A DNA stretch of 64,000 nt from Streptomyces sp. Root1304. GTDB lineage: Bacteria; Actinomycetota; Actinomycetes; Streptomycetales; Streptomycetaceae. Below the pieces are notes generated by a model that saw nothing but the letters and a program-made list of their open reading frames with translations, did no database searches and was not told where the DNA came from. Position numbers and translations under genes: made by a program. This document shows, one piece after another, positions 18,357 through 27,309 of the stretch; the first letter of the stretch is position 1; the number at the start of each line of letters is the position of its first letter. Where the stretch lies: assembly GCF_001426405.1 (NCBI RefSeq), contig NZ_LMEP01000012.1, forward strand, positions 634,707 through 698,706. Reading direction: 5' to 3'.

Positions 18357-19571
18357 TCAGAGCCCTTCCGCACCGGATATTCCGTCGTGGCAGGCGCTGT
18401 CGGCACGTGCGCAGACCAGGCTCCGGTAGGCGCCGACGCCTATCGCGGCGAAGTTCCCGAGGCTCTCGGTGCCCGGCTGGAAATAGCCACTGTGGCCGAG
18501 TGCCCCTTGCGCGGAGAGCAGCCGGGCGCCGAACTCCGGTTCCACCGGGTCCGCTCCGTGCCCGATCCCGCCGACCTCCAGATGGGGCACGTCGGCGATC
18601 CAGTCGTCGGCGTCCCGCATCGCCCACACGCGCGCGCGTGTGGCGAGGTCGGCGGCCCGGTCGACCCGCATGCCGGGGCTCCCGGCCACGGCCACGTCCG
18701 TCACCCGGCCGGACAGCCGGGGCGCGGCGACCCCGCAGAGCACGGAGCCGTAGCTGTGGCAGAACAGCGCCACGCGCGCGGTGCCGGGCAGGGCGCCGGT
18801 CAGCTTCACGAGCCGTACGGCGCCCTCCTCGGCGAGCCGGCCGGTGGCCGCGTCGACGCCGACCCCGGCGGGCGAGGTGTAGTCGGCCCAGGCGATCACG
18901 GCGACCCTCGCGCGCGGGGAGGTTCGCCGCTCGGCGGCGTAGAGGGCCTCGGCCATGCCCGCGGGAGCCGCGTACCGGCCGTGGGTCTTCTGGAAGGTGA
19001 GGAGATTCGTGTCGACGCCGGGCACGATCACCGAGACGCGCCGGGCCCGCTCCAGGTCGCCCAGGACCTCGGCCGTCCGGCCCGTACCGGTCGGGTCGAA
19101 GGCGAGTATCTGGCGGCCGGGCCGCATCAGCGAGGCGAAGCGGTCGAAGCGGCGCCGTGCCTCGTGCCGCCCCTCGGGGGAGAGCCGGGAGTCGTCGACC
19201 CTGCCCCGTTCGGCGTCGAGCGCGCGGCCGAGGGTGATCCGGTTGGCGCGGTAGCGCAGGGCGACGGGGGCGCCGTCGAGGTTGCCGACGACGAGCGGGT
19301 GCCGCTCCGCGAGCCGCGCCCCGCGCGCGTGGCCGAGCCCGGCGAAGAACCCGGCGACGGTACGGGCCGGGGAGTCGGGACCCGGCAGCGGCCGGTGGTC
19401 GATCCGGTCGCGCGCCCAGGCGGCGAGCGCGGCCTCCCGGGACGGGCCGGGGACGGGGCGGTGCCGGATCGTCGTCCACCCGGTGGTCGAGAGCAGTACG
19501 AACACGACGGCGAGCGCGAGCAGGGCACGCACGACGGCGAGGCTGGGCGAAGCGGCATCGGCTGAGGTCAC
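18357..19571 (-). CDS. Membrane-anchored alpha/beta hydrolase, DUF1023 family (paralogue)
   Basis: A 404-residue protein starting at GTG 19571. One N-terminal hydrophobic segment (VVRALLALAVVFVLLS) likely anchors or exports it. The DUF1023 hydrolase domain includes RHPLVVGNLDGAPVALRYRAN-type sequence, VSVIVPGVDTN, VGVDAATGRLAEEG and the nucleophile elbow FCHSYGS. It is longer than its paralogue at 13810-14790 through an inserted helical region around residues 120-150 and a Cys-containing C-terminal tail. Substrate unknown; no operon partner is obvious. Confidence 0.85.
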   Translation of the reverse strand: MTSADAASPSLAVVRALLALAVVFVLLSTTGWTTIRHRPVPGPSREAALAAWARDRIDHRPLPGPDSPARTVAGFFAGLGHARGARLAERHPLVVGNLDGAPVALRYRANRITLGRALDAERGRVDDSRLSPEGRHEARRRFDRFASLMRPGRQILAFDPTGTGRTAEVLGDLERARRVSVIVPGVDTNLLTFQKTHGRYAAPAGMAEALYAAERRTSPRARVAVIAWADYTSPAGVGVDAATGRLAEEGAVRLVKLTGALPGTARVALFCHSYGSVLCGVAAPRLSGRVTDVAVAGSPGMRVDRAADLATRARVWAMRDADDWIADVPHLEVGGIGHGADPVEPEFGARLLSAQGALGHSGYFQPGTESLGNFAAIGVGAYRSLVCARADSACHDGISGAEGL

Positions 19572-19596
19572 GGGCCGCCACCCTACGGTGCCGGGG

Positions 19597-20241
19597 CTAC
19601 GCCCCCGGCCCCCGGTCCCGCCAGCGAGGGGTGAGCGCCGGGCCGAGGTGGTCGAGGTACTCCTCGGTGAGAGCGCGGATGGCCTCCAGGCTCTGGTCCG
19701 TACCCCTGCCCCAGAGTTGTCCGGTGACCCGCATCACACCGCTGAACGCCGCCACCGCGATCCGCGGCCGCGGGTCCGCGTCCACGTCCAGGCCCTCGCG
19801 GTCGGCGATGATCCGCGCGATGGTCTCCTCCATCTCGGTGGAGCGGCGCAGATGGACGGCGAGCAGCGCGGGCGTCGACTCGATCATCTGGAAGGTGCGC
19901 AGGTAGAGCTCGACGGGGACGACCTCGGTGATCGCGTCGCCGATGGTGTCCCAGGCGCAGAGCACGGCGTTGCGCATGGCGTCGAAGGGGCCCTCGTCCG
20001 GCGGCCGCAGCCCGAGCGCCTCGACGAAACGCTCCTCCACCATGTGCTGCACCGCGAAGGCGACTTCTTCCTTGGAGGAGAAGTACCGGAAGAAGGTGCG
20101 CTGGGAGACCTCGACGGCGTCGACGATCTCGTCGACGGTCGTACGCTCGTACCCCTGGGCCGTGAAGAGCTCCAGGGCCACCCGGGTCAGCGCGTCGCGC
20201 GTGCGTTGTTTCTTCCGCTCGCGCAGGCCGGGCACGGTCAC
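19597..20241 (-). CDS. TetR-family repressor of the adjacent efflux pump
   Basis: A 214-residue regulator starting MTVPGLRERKKQRTRDAL. The TetR helix-turn-helix spans about residues 10-57 (TRVALELFTAQGYERTTVDEI, EVSQRTFFRYFSSKEEV). The C-terminal part is a ligand-binding helical bundle. It is divergent from the MFS exporter gene with a 117-bp region containing repeated TGTCA sequences, the standard layout of a TetR repressor that controls a drug efflux gene and itself. Ligand unknown. Confidence 0.93.
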   Translation of the reverse strand: MTVPGLRERKKQRTRDALTRVALELFTAQGYERTTVDEIVDAVEVSQRTFFRYFSSKEEVAFAVQHMVEERFVEALGLRPPDEGPFDAMRNAVLCAWDTIGDAITEVVPVELYLRTFQMIESTPALLAVHLRRSTEMEETIARIIADREGLDVDADPRPRIAVAAFSGVMRVTGQLWGRGTDQSLEAIRALTEEYLDHLGPALTPRWRDRGPGA

Positions 20242-20295
20242 GTCGGATCCCTCTTTTCAGGCATTTCGTCCTGCTCAGCGTACCTGTGAGCTACG

Positions 20296-20351
20296 TGACA
20301 GTTACCGACGCGTGAATCGCTTTGTCAATTGTCAGTGGCTGTCACTAGTTT
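20296..20351 (+). promoter_or_regulatory. Efflux promoter with TGTCA repeats
   Basis: Upstream of the MFS gene, TTGTCA (20322-20327) and TAGTTT (20346-20351) form a -35/-10 pair with 18-bp spacing; the -10 ends 7 bases before ATG 20359, so the transcript may be leaderless. TGTCA occurs at 20323, 20330 and 20340 with an inverted TGACA at 20296-20300; these are candidate TetR contacts. Confidence 0.55.
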
Positions 20352-20358
20352 GGTTTTC

Positions 20359-21984
20359 ATGACTAGTCAGACCACCGTGGAAAAGGCCCCGCAGGGTCAG
20401 GGGGGCACCCGGGAACCCGTACCGGGCCCGGCGAAGGGACTGCGCGGCCACCCCTGGCTGACCCTGTTCGGCGTGGCCGTGGGCGTGATGATGGTCGCCC
20501 TCGACGGCACCATCGTCGCCATCGCCAACCCCGCCATCAAGAACGACCTCGGCGCCTCGCTCGCCCAGGTCCAGTGGATCACCAACGGCTACCTGCTCGC
20601 GCTGGCCGTCGCCCTGATCACCGCCGGCAAGCTCGGTGACCGCTTCGGCCACCGGCAGACCTTCCTCATCGGCATCGCGGGCTTCGCCGCCGCCTCCGGC
20701 GCGATCGGCCTCTCGCACTCGATCGGCGCGGTGATCGCCTTCCGCGTCCTCCAGGGCCTCTTCGGCGCCCTGCTGATGCCGGCCGCGCTCGGCCTGCTGC
20801 GCGCCACCTTCCCCGCCGAGAAGCTGAACATGGCCATCGGCATCTGGGGCATGGTCATCGGCGCCTCCACCGCCGGCGGCCCGATCGTCGGCGGTCTGCT
20901 CGTCGAGCACGTCAGCTGGCAGTCCGTCTTCTTCATCAACGTGCCGGTCGGCGTCGTCGCCCTCGTCCTCGGCCTGGTCATCCTCAAGGACCACCGCGCC
21001 GAGAACGCGCCGCGGTCCTTCGACGTCCTCGGCATCCTGCTGCTCTCCGGCGCCATGGCCTCCCTCGTCTGGAGCCTCATCAAGGCCGGCGAGTCCTGGG
21101 GCTGGTCGAGCGGCAAGACCTGGGGCGGCCTGCTCGGCGCCGTGCTGCTCTTCGTGGTCTTCGCCTTCTGGGAGACCAAGGTCAAGGAGCCGCTCATCCC
21201 GCTGGGCATGTTCCGCTCCGTGCCGCTCTCGGCCGGTGTGGTGCTGATGGTCCTGATGGCCTTCGCCTTCATGGGCGGGCTGTTCTTCGTGACCTTCTAC
21301 CTCCAGGGCGTGAAGGGCCTCAGCCCGGTCGACAGCGGTCTGCACCTGCTGCCGCTGACCGCGATGATGATCGTCTCCTCGCCGCTGGCCGGCGCGCTGA
21401 TCACCAAGTTCGGCCCCCGGGTGCCGCTGGTCGGCGGCATGGTCTGCACGGCCGTCGCCATGTTCGGCATGATCACGCTCACCGCCGACACCGGCACCCT
21501 CGCGATGTCCCTGTGGTTCGCCCTGCTGGGCCTCGGGCTCGCCCCGGTCATGGTCGGCGCCACCGAGGTCATCGTCGGCAACGCGCCGCTGGAGCTCTCC
21601 GGCGTGGCCGGCGGTCTCCAGCAGGCCGCGATGCAGGTCGGCGGCGCGCTCGGCACGGCGGTGCTCGGCGCCGTCATGTCCTCCAAGGTCGCCGACTCCT
21701 TCGAGGGCAACTGGAAGGAGGCCGGCATCCCGGCCCCGGCCAACCCGCAGCTGGAGCAGGCCGCCGAGTTCGGCATGGCCCCGCCGGAGCTGGCCAAGGC
21801 GCCGGGCATGACCCCCGATCTGCTCCAGCAGATCACCAAGGTCATCCACGACACCTTCCTCGACGGCATGGGCCTCGCCTTCACCGTCGCCGGCGTCGTG
21901 GCGGTCGTCGCGGCGCTGGTCGCCACGCTCACGAAGCGCGGCGAGAACGCGGAGGCGGGCGGCATGGGCGGCGGCCACATCTGA
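20359..21984 (+). CDS. MFS drug efflux transporter, DHA2 (EmrB/QacA) type
   Basis: A 541-residue, 14-helix proton-driven exporter. The first helix carries the DHA2 hallmark MMVALDGTIVAIANPAI; motif A is GKLGDRFGHRQTF; motif C is in GMVIGASTAGGPIVGG. The C-terminus is Gly-rich. No Shine-Dalgarno precedes ATG 20359, and a promoter ends just before it, so I favour leaderless translation over the in-frame ATG at 20329, which lies inside the promoter. Probably repressed by the divergent TetR protein. Substrate unknown. Confidence 0.93.
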   Translation: MTSQTTVEKAPQGQGGTREPVPGPAKGLRGHPWLTLFGVAVGVMMVALDGTIVAIANPAIKNDLGASLAQVQWITNGYLLALAVALITAGKLGDRFGHRQTFLIGIAGFAAASGAIGLSHSIGAVIAFRVLQGLFGALLMPAALGLLRATFPAEKLNMAIGIWGMVIGASTAGGPIVGGLLVEHVSWQSVFFINVPVGVVALVLGLVILKDHRAENAPRSFDVLGILLLSGAMASLVWSLIKAGESWGWSSGKTWGGLLGAVLLFVVFAFWETKVKEPLIPLGMFRSVPLSAGVVLMVLMAFAFMGGLFFVTFYLQGVKGLSPVDSGLHLLPLTAMMIVSSPLAGALITKFGPRVPLVGGMVCTAVAMFGMITLTADTGTLAMSLWFALLGLGLAPVMVGATEVIVGNAPLELSGVAGGLQQAAMQVGGALGTAVLGAVMSSKVADSFEGNWKEAGIPAPANPQLEQAAEFGMAPPELAKAPGMTPDLLQQITKVIHDTFLDGMGLAFTVAGVVAVVAALVATLTKRGENAEAGGMGGGHI

Positions 21985-22003
21985 CGCTCGTCGGGGTTCC
22001 CGT

Positions 22004-22043
22004 AGGGGGCCGTCACCCGTTCGCGTGAACGGGGGCGGCCCCT
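22004..22043 (+). terminator. Terminator after the efflux gene
   Basis: A long hairpin with CCCGTTC/GAACGGG forming the apex and GGGGGCCG/CGGCCCC the base, followed by a short CTCTT tract. Confidence 0.65.
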
Positions 22044-22111
22044 CTTCCATCGGTGGGAGACCTCCGCCATTCTCGTGATTACAGAGAGTGACGAAACGGG
22101 GGTTCATCAGC

Positions 22112-22561
22112 ATGTATACGAAGACTGTTCCGACGAGGTCCGTCCACGCGAGGTCCGTCCACGAGAGGTCCGTTCTCACGAGGACCGCGCTCGCCGCAGC
22201 GGCTGTCGCGGCCGTCCTGACGACGCTGCTCGCGGTTCCTGTGAGCGCGGTGAGCGCGGTGCCGGCCGGAGGGACGACCCTCGGCCCCTGCGGACCGGGA
22301 CGGCTCTGCCTCTGGTCCAGGCCCGACTTCAAGGGCCGCGCCCAGACCCATGAGCTGGCCACGATCGACATCGACAGCTGTGTGGCCCTCCCGGCGGGCA
22401 CGTCGGCCCAGTCCCTGGCGAACCGCACGGGCCGGCCGGTCACCACGTACCAGTCGGCGGAGTGCGCGGAGACGGGCGAGTTCGAGACCTATCCGGGGCG
22501 GGGGACATGGGTGCCGCAGACGCCCTACGAGGTCAGAGCGTTCAAGCTCTGGGAGCGCTAG
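22112..22561 (+). CDS. Secreted peptidase-inhibitor-like protein (I36 type)
   Basis: A 149-residue exported protein. After a basic N-region and a hydrophobic core (TALAAAAVAAVLTTLLAV) the mature part has the I36/crystallin-like pattern of Streptomyces metalloproteinase inhibitors: GPCGPGRLCLWSRPDFKG, a central DIDSCVALPAG and an AECAETGEFETYPG loop, with four Cys able to pair. The N-region is built of three 5-residue repeats (RSVHA, RSVHE, RSVLT). I use ATG 22112, which follows GGGGG; GTG 22088 is in frame upstream. Its 3' end overlaps the convergent channel gene by 20 bp. Confidence 0.8.
   Translation: MYTKTVPTRSVHARSVHERSVLTRTALAAAAVAAVLTTLLAVPVSAVSAVPAGGTTLGPCGPGRLCLWSRPDFKGRAQTHELATIDIDSCVALPAGTSAQSLANRTGRPVTTYQSAECAETGEFETYPGRGTWVPQTPYEVRAFKLWER
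22136..22180 (+). repeat. Three 15-bp tandem repeats in a signal-peptide N-region
   Basis: Units of aggtccgtccacg plus two bases at 22136-22150 and 22151-22165, and a diverged third at 22166-22180. They encode RSVHA, RSVHE and RSVLT of the I36-type protein, keeping the reading frame. Confidence 0.8.
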
Positions 22562-23405
22562 GGGCCGGTTCGGGGGCCGTGGTGGATACGGGGGTGGGCG
22601 CAGGCGCGGGTCCGGGAGCGGATTCGGGGTCGGGAGCGGCGCCCGGGGCTGCCGGAGCGGCCGGAGCTCCCGGAGCGGCCGGGGCCGGGACTTCCCGCGA
22701 GGGCGACAGCCGGGCCACCTCCGCGCGCAGTTCGCGGACCTCCAGGGTCAGCGCCTCCAGGAGTTCGGTGTGCCGGCGCTCCACCGCGTCGTCCCGGTCG
22801 AAGCGGGAGATGAACCAGGCCGCGATGTTGGCGGTGACGACACCGAGCAGGGCGATGCCGGAGAGCATCAGGCCCACGGCCAGGACCCGGCCGAGCCCCG
22901 TGGTCGGGGCGTGGTCGCCGTAGCCGACCGTGGTCATCGTGGTGAAGGACCACCAGACCGCGTCCCCGAGGGTCTTGATGTTGCCGTTCGGCGCGTCCCG
23001 CTCGACGTGCAGCACGGCCAGCGAGCCGAACATCATCAGCCCGACGACCGCGCCGGCCACATAGGTGGTGAGGGTTATCTGCGGGGCCATCCGGGCCCGG
23101 CGGCCCACGAGGAGGAGGGTGGAGACGACCCGCAGCAGCCGCAGCGGCTGCACCATCGGGAGCAGGACCGCGAGCAGGTCGACGGGATGGGACCGGACGA
23201 AGGCCCAGCGGGCGGGGGCGATGGCGAGACGGACCAGATAGTCGAGGGCGAAGGCCCCCCAGACGGCCCACTCGACATGGGTGCACAGCCGGTGCACCCA
23301 GGGGTCGGCGCCGGGCGCGACGATCGGCACGGCGTACGCGATGCCGAACGCCGCGGCCAGCACAAGGAGCGGCACCTGCGTCCGCTCTTCCCAGCGATCC
23401 CTCAT
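22542..23405 (-). CDS. Voltage-gated-like potassium channel (Kv fold, single pore)
   Basis: A 287-residue membrane protein of the ion-transport family. An S1-S4-like region with basic residues (PLRLLRVVSTLLLVGRRARM) precedes S5, a pore loop with the K+ selectivity filter TTVGYGD (about residues 158-165) and S6. After a charged coiled helix (ELLEALTLEVRELRAEVARL) the C-terminus is a low-complexity Pro/Ala tail of about 50 residues. ATG 23405 is the likely start. The stop overlaps the convergent I36-type gene by 20 bp. Sets K+ conductance; gating signal unknown. Confidence 0.92.
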   Translation of the reverse strand: MRDRWEERTQVPLLVLAAAFGIAYAVPIVAPGADPWVHRLCTHVEWAVWGAFALDYLVRLAIAPARWAFVRSHPVDLLAVLLPMVQPLRLLRVVSTLLLVGRRARMAPQITLTTYVAGAVVGLMMFGSLAVLHVERDAPNGNIKTLGDAVWWSFTTMTTVGYGDHAPTTGLGRVLAVGLMLSGIALLGVVTANIAAWFISRFDRDDAVERRHTELLEALTLEVRELRAEVARLSPSREVPAPAAPGAPAAPAAPGAAPDPESAPGPAPAPTPVSTTAPEPAPSAPRA

Positions 23406-23430
23406 GCGGGGAATCGTAGAGAACGCCGAA

Positions 23431-23458
23431 GGGCGGCGGGACCGGGGTCCCACCGCCC
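23431..23458. terminator. Hairpin between aceE and the channel gene
   Basis: GGGCGG/CCGCCC and GGGACC/GGTCCC stack into one stem with a single mismatch. It lies downstream of aceE and just upstream of the channel start, where it could stop aceE transcripts. Confidence 0.55.
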
Positions 23459-23615
23459 CTCACCAGGCGATCCGTGCTACCGGGGTGCTACGGGGAAGCC
23501 CCCGGACGACCGATCCGGGCACCGGCCGGGAACGGCCCGGGTGCCGGCCCCGAAGGGCGACCCGAGCGCCGGCCGGCGGGCGGCCCGAGGGCCACCCGCG
23601 CGCCTCCGGTCCCGC

Positions 23616-26348
23616 TCAGGCGTCGCCGCCCGCCGGGCCCGGGTCGGCGGCCGTCACGTCGAGCAGCTGGTAACGGTCCACGGCCTGCTTCAGGACCGAG
23701 CGCTCCACCTTGCCCTCACGGGCGAGTTCCGTCAGCACCGCCAGCACGATCGAAGGAGCGTCGATGTGGAAGTAGCGACGGGCCGCGCCCCGCGTGTCCG
23801 CGAAGCCGAAGCCGTCCGCGCCGAGCGAGCCGTACGTGCCCGGCACCCAGCGGGAGATCTGGTCCGGCACCGCGCGCATCCAGTCCGAGACCGCCACGAA
23901 CGGACCCTCGGCGCCCTGGAGCTTGCGCGTCACGTACGGGACGCGCTGCTCCTCGTCCGGGTGGAGCAGGTTGTGCTCCTCGACGGCCACGGCCTCGCGC
24001 CGCAGTTCGGTCCAGGAGGTCGCGGACCAGACGTCGGCCTTGACGTTCCACTCCTCGGCGAGGATCCGCTGCGCCTCGATCGCCCACGGCACGGCGACGC
24101 CCGAGGCCATGATCTGCGCCGGGATGGTGCCCGCCTCCGCCGGCTTGAAGCGGTGGATGCCCTGGAGGATGCCCTCCACGTCCACGTCCGCCGGCTCGGC
24201 CGGGTGCTGGATCGGCTCGTTGTAGACGGTCAGGTAGTAGAAGACGTCCTCGGCCTCGGAGCCGTACATCCGGCGCAGACCGTCCTTGACGATGTGCGCG
24301 ATCTCGAAGCCGAACGCCGGGTCGTAGGCGATGCAGGCCGGGTTGGTCGAGGCCAGCAGGTGGGAGTGGCCGTCCGCGTGCTGGAGGCCCTCGCCGGTCA
24401 GCGTCGTCCGGCCGGCGGTGGCGCCGAGCACGAAGCCGCGCGCCAGCTGGTCGGCCATCTGCCAGAACTGGTCGCCGGTCCGCTGGAAACCGAACATCGA
24501 GTAGAAGACGTACACCGGGATCAGCGGCTCGCCGTGCGTGGCGTACGCCGAACCCGCGGCGATCAGCGAGGCCGTGCAGCCGGCCTCGGAGATGCCGTCG
24601 TGCAGCATCTGGCCGGTCGGCGACTCCTTGTAGGCGAGGAGGAGTTCGCGGTCCACCGCCTCGTACTGCTGGCCCAGCGGGTTGTAGATCTTGGCGCTCG
24701 GGAAGAAGGCGTCCATGCCGAAGGTGCGGTACTCGTCGGGGGCGATCAGCACGAAGCGCTTGCCGATCTCCTTGTCCCGCATGAGGTCCTTCAGGATGCG
24801 GACGAAGGCCATCGTGGTGGCGATGGACTGCTGCCCGGAGCCCTTCTTGGCCGCCGCGTAGGTCTTGTCCTCGGGGAGGACCAGCGGCTTCGCCCGCACG
24901 ACACGGGTGGGGACGTACCCGCCCAGCGCCTTGCGGCGGTCGTGCATGTACTGGATCTCCTCGGAGTTCCGGCCCGGGTGGTAGTACGGCGGCAGGCCGT
25001 CCTCCAGCTGCTTGTCCGTGACCGGGATGTGCAGCCGGTCGCGGAAGCGCTTGAGGTCGTCGACCGTCAGCTTCTTCATCTGGTGGGTCGCGTTGCGGCC
25101 CTCGAAGTTCGGGCCGAGCGTCCAGCCCTTGACGGTCTGCGCGAGGATCACCGTCGGCTGGCCGGCGTGGGCCTTGGCCGCCGCGTACGCCGCGTAGATC
25201 TTCTTGTGGTCGTGGCCACCGCGGCCCAGGTGCAGGACCTGCTGGTCCGACATGCCCTCGACCATCGCCCGCAGCCGCTGGTCCTCGCCGAAGAAGTGGT
25301 CCCGGATGTAGCCGCCGGTCTCGGTGGCGTACGTCTGGAACTGGCCGTCCGGGGTGGTGTTCAGCTTGTTCACCAGGATGCCGTCGCGGTCCTGCGCGAG
25401 CAGCGGGTCCCAGGAGCGGTCCCAGATCAGCTTGATGACGTTCCAGCCGTTGCCCCGGAAGATCGACTCCAGCTCCTGGATGATCTTGCCGTTGCCCCGG
25501 ACGGGCCCGTCGAGGCGCTGGAGGTTGCAGTTGACCACGAAGGTCAGGTTGTCCAGGCCCTCGCGGGCGGCGATGGACAGCTGGCCGAGCGACTCGACCT
25601 CGTCCATCTCGCCGTCGCCGAGGAAGGCCCAGACGTGGGACTTGGAGGTGTCCGCGATGCCGCGGGCCTCCATGTACCGGTTCATCCGCGCCTGGTAGAT
25701 CGCGCCGAGCGGGCCGAGGCCCATCGACACGGTCGGGAACTCCCAGAAGTCCGGCATCAGCCGCGGGTGCGGATACGACGAGAGGCCGTTCGGGTACTTC
25801 GACTTCTCCTGGCGGAAGCCGTCGAGCTGGGTGTCGTTCAGCCGGTCCAGGAGATAGGCGCGGGCGTAGATGCCGGGGGAGGCGTGCCCCTGGAAGAAGA
25901 TCTGGTCGCCGCCGTCGCCCTCGTCCTTGCCGCGGAAGAAGTGGTTGAAGCCGACGTCGTACAGCGAGGCCGAGGAGGCGAAGGTGGCGATGTGGCCGCC
26001 GACGCCGATGCCCGGACGCTGGGCGCGCGAGACCATCACGGCCGCGTTCCACCGGGTGGCGTTGAGGACCTTGCGCTCGATCTCCTCGTTGCCGGGGAAG
26101 AAGGGCTCGTCCCTGGTGGCGATCGTGTTGACGTAGTCCGTGCTGCGCATCTCGGGCACGGCCACGCGCTTCTCGCGGGCCCGCTCGATCAGTCGGAGCA
26201 TGAGGTAGCGGGCCCGCTCACGGCCCCGCTCGTCGACGGCGGCATCGAGGGAGTCGAGCCATTCCTGGGTCTCTTCCGGGTCGAAATCCGGGACCTGGCT
26301 GGGAAGGCCGCCAATGATGATCGGGTTGCGATCGGATCCGGGAGCCAC
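23616..26348 (-). CDS. aceE: Pyruvate dehydrogenase E1 component (homodimeric AceE type)
   Basis: Thiamine-diphosphate enzyme that decarboxylates pyruvate and passes acetyl to the E2 lipoyl domain of the pyruvate dehydrogenase complex. The 910-residue product matches the family length. The TPP motif is clear: FLGDGEMDE and, about 25 residues on, [11 protein letters not shown] (around residues 242-280). Other family blocks are [34 protein letters not shown] and [27 protein letters not shown] 26348 follows GAAGGAAGAGC; an upstream open frame is ignored. It stands alone, divergent from the DUF3052 gene, as in other Streptomyces. Confidence 0.97.
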   Translation of the reverse strand: MAPGSDRNPIIIGGLPSQVPDFDPEETQEWLDSLDAAVDERGRERARYLMLRLIERAREKRVAVPEMRSTDYVNTIATRDEPFFPGNEEIERKVLNATRWNAAVMVSRAQRPGIGVGGHIATFASSASLYDVGFNHFFRGKDEGDGGDQIFFQGHASPGIYARAYLLDRLNDTQLDGFRQEKSKYPNGLSSYPHPRLMPDFWEFPTVSMGLGPLGAIYQARMNRYMEARGIADTSKSHVWAFLGDGEMDEVESLGQLSIAAREGLDNLTFVVNCNLQRLDGPVRGNGKIIQELESIFRGNGWNVIKLIWDRSWDPLLAQDRDGILVNKLNTTPDGQFQTYATETGGYIRDHFFGEDQRLRAMVEGMSDQQVLHLGRGGHDHKKIYAAYAAAKAHAGQPTVILAQTVKGWTLGPNFEGRNATHQMKKLTVDDLKRFRDRLHIPVTDKQLEDGLPPYYHPGRNSEEIQYMHDRRKALGGYVPTRVVRAKPLVLPEDKTYAAAKKGSGQQSIATTMAFVRILKDLMRDKEIGKRFVLIAPDEYRTFGMDAFFPSAKIYNPLGQQYEAVDRELLLAYKESPTGQMLHDGISEAGCTASLIAAGSAYATHGEPLIPVYVFYSMFGFQRTGDQFWQMADQLARGFVLGATAGRTTLTGEGLQHADGHSHLLASTNPACIAYDPAFGFEIAHIVKDGLRRMYGSEAEDVFYYLTVYNEPIQHPAEPADVDVEGILQGIHRFKPAEAGTIPAQIMASGVAVPWAIEAQRILAEEWNVKADVWSATSWTELRREAVAVEEHNLLHPDEEQRVPYVTRKLQGAEGPFVAVSDWMRAVPDQISRWVPGTYGSLGADGFGFADTRGAARRYFHIDAPSIVLAVLTELAREGKVERSVLKQAVDRYQLLDVTAADPGPAGGDA

Positions 26349-26767
26349 GCTCTTCCTTCGCTGTTCGGTGGTACCCACGGGGCCACGGAAGTGGTCGGGA
26401 TGTCCATCGTGTACCCCGTCAGTGCCAGACGTCACATTTACCGAAAGGTAACCCCCAGGGGTGCCCTCCATGTGTCCAGGTGTACTCAAATCGCAACCTT
26501 ACGCCCAACCCGCGCATGCGTTTCGTCCGGGCGTTCGGCAGACTGAAACCTCAGAAGTCCTCGAACCGGGATGAATCGTGTGTGCCTGATCACGGAGTGC
26601 GGTCCGCCAACGCCGGAAGTTGCGGCGAGACGGCCCCAAACGTCACCGTTTCGGCGGTCTCCACGGCCGGGTACTTGCGCGATCCGCCCCGGCACGTGTG
26701 GACTACGGCCAGCGCCGCGCGCATACGCGTGGCCCAAAGCATTTACCGAATGAGCAGGAGGCAAGCC
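26349..26767. promoter_or_regulatory. Divergent aceE / DUF3052 control region
   Basis: A 419-bp gap without a credible gene. It contains an inverted repeat TTACC-GAAA-GGTAA at 26438-26451, about 90 bp upstream of aceE, followed by CCCCAGGGG. The 11-mer CATTTACCGAA, which includes the left arm of that repeat, recurs at 26740-26750 just before the DUF3052 ribosome-binding site. Base composition is visibly less GC-rich than the flanks, as expected for promoters. Regulator unknown. Confidence 0.5.
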
Positions 26768-27190
26768 GTGAGCGCGACCGCGGACCACGCGGAGGAGCGG
26801 ACCAACCCGGCCGTCAGGCTGGGGTTCGAGCCCGGACAGGTGGTCCAGGAGATCGGCTACGACGACGACGTCGACCAGGATCTCCGTGAAGGCATCGAGT
26901 CCATCATCGGGGCCGAGCTCGTGGACGAGGAATACGACGACGTCGCCGACGCCGTCGTGCTCTGGTTCCGCGACGAGGACGGCGATCTCACCGACGCCCT
27001 GGTGGACGCCATCGGTCTTCTGGAGGACGGCGGCACCATCTGGCTGCTGACGCCGAAGACCGGCCGCGACGGCTACATCGAGCCGTCCGACATCAACGAT
27101 GCCGCGCAGACTGCTGGTCTCTCCCAGACCAAGAGCATCAGCGTCGCCAAGGACTGGACGGGTACCCGCCTGACCGCCCCCAAGCGCTGA
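26768..27190 (+). CDS. DUF3052 family protein
   Basis: A 140-residue acidic cytoplasmic protein conserved in actinobacteria. The family pattern is NPAVRLGFEPGQVVQEIGYDDD followed by LVDEEYDDVADAVVLWFRDEDGDLTD and a WLLTPKTGR strand. GTG 26768 is preceded by AGGAGG at 8 bp. Function unknown; conserved next to aceE in Streptomyces. A strong terminator follows at 27206-27236, so it appears monocistronic. Confidence 0.9.
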   Translation: MSATADHAEERTNPAVRLGFEPGQVVQEIGYDDDVDQDLREGIESIIGAELVDEEYDDVADAVVLWFRDEDGDLTDALVDAIGLLEDGGTIWLLTPKTGRDGYIEPSDINDAAQTAGLSQTKSISVAKDWTGTRLTAPKR

Positions 27191-27205
27191 TCACCACGCT
27201 GCGAG

Positions 27206-27236
27206 AAGCCCCCGTCGGTACGCCGGCGGGGGCTTT
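27206..27236 (+). terminator. Intrinsic terminator after the DUF3052 gene
   Basis: Stem AAGCCCCCG/CGGGGGCTT, nine perfect pairs extended by TCGG/CCGG, with a TAC-containing loop and a following TTT. Confidence 0.85.
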
Positions 27237-27309
27237 CGTGCACAGGCCGTAGGGTGGGGATCACCGATTCGGCCCAAGGTCAGGGCTCCGGCGAAGGGAT
27301 GCGTACGCG

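Noticed and set aside
20332-22446. Acidic 700-residue frame antisense to the MFS gene
   Set aside because: Repetitive Glu/Asp/Gly/His composition arises from the complement of the transporter codons; nothing supports expression.
22350-26546. Open frame of nearly 1400 codons on the plus strand opposite aceE
   Set aside because: A shadow of aceE and the channel gene; no ribosome-binding site, no domain, and the opposite strand encodes a textbook E1 protein.
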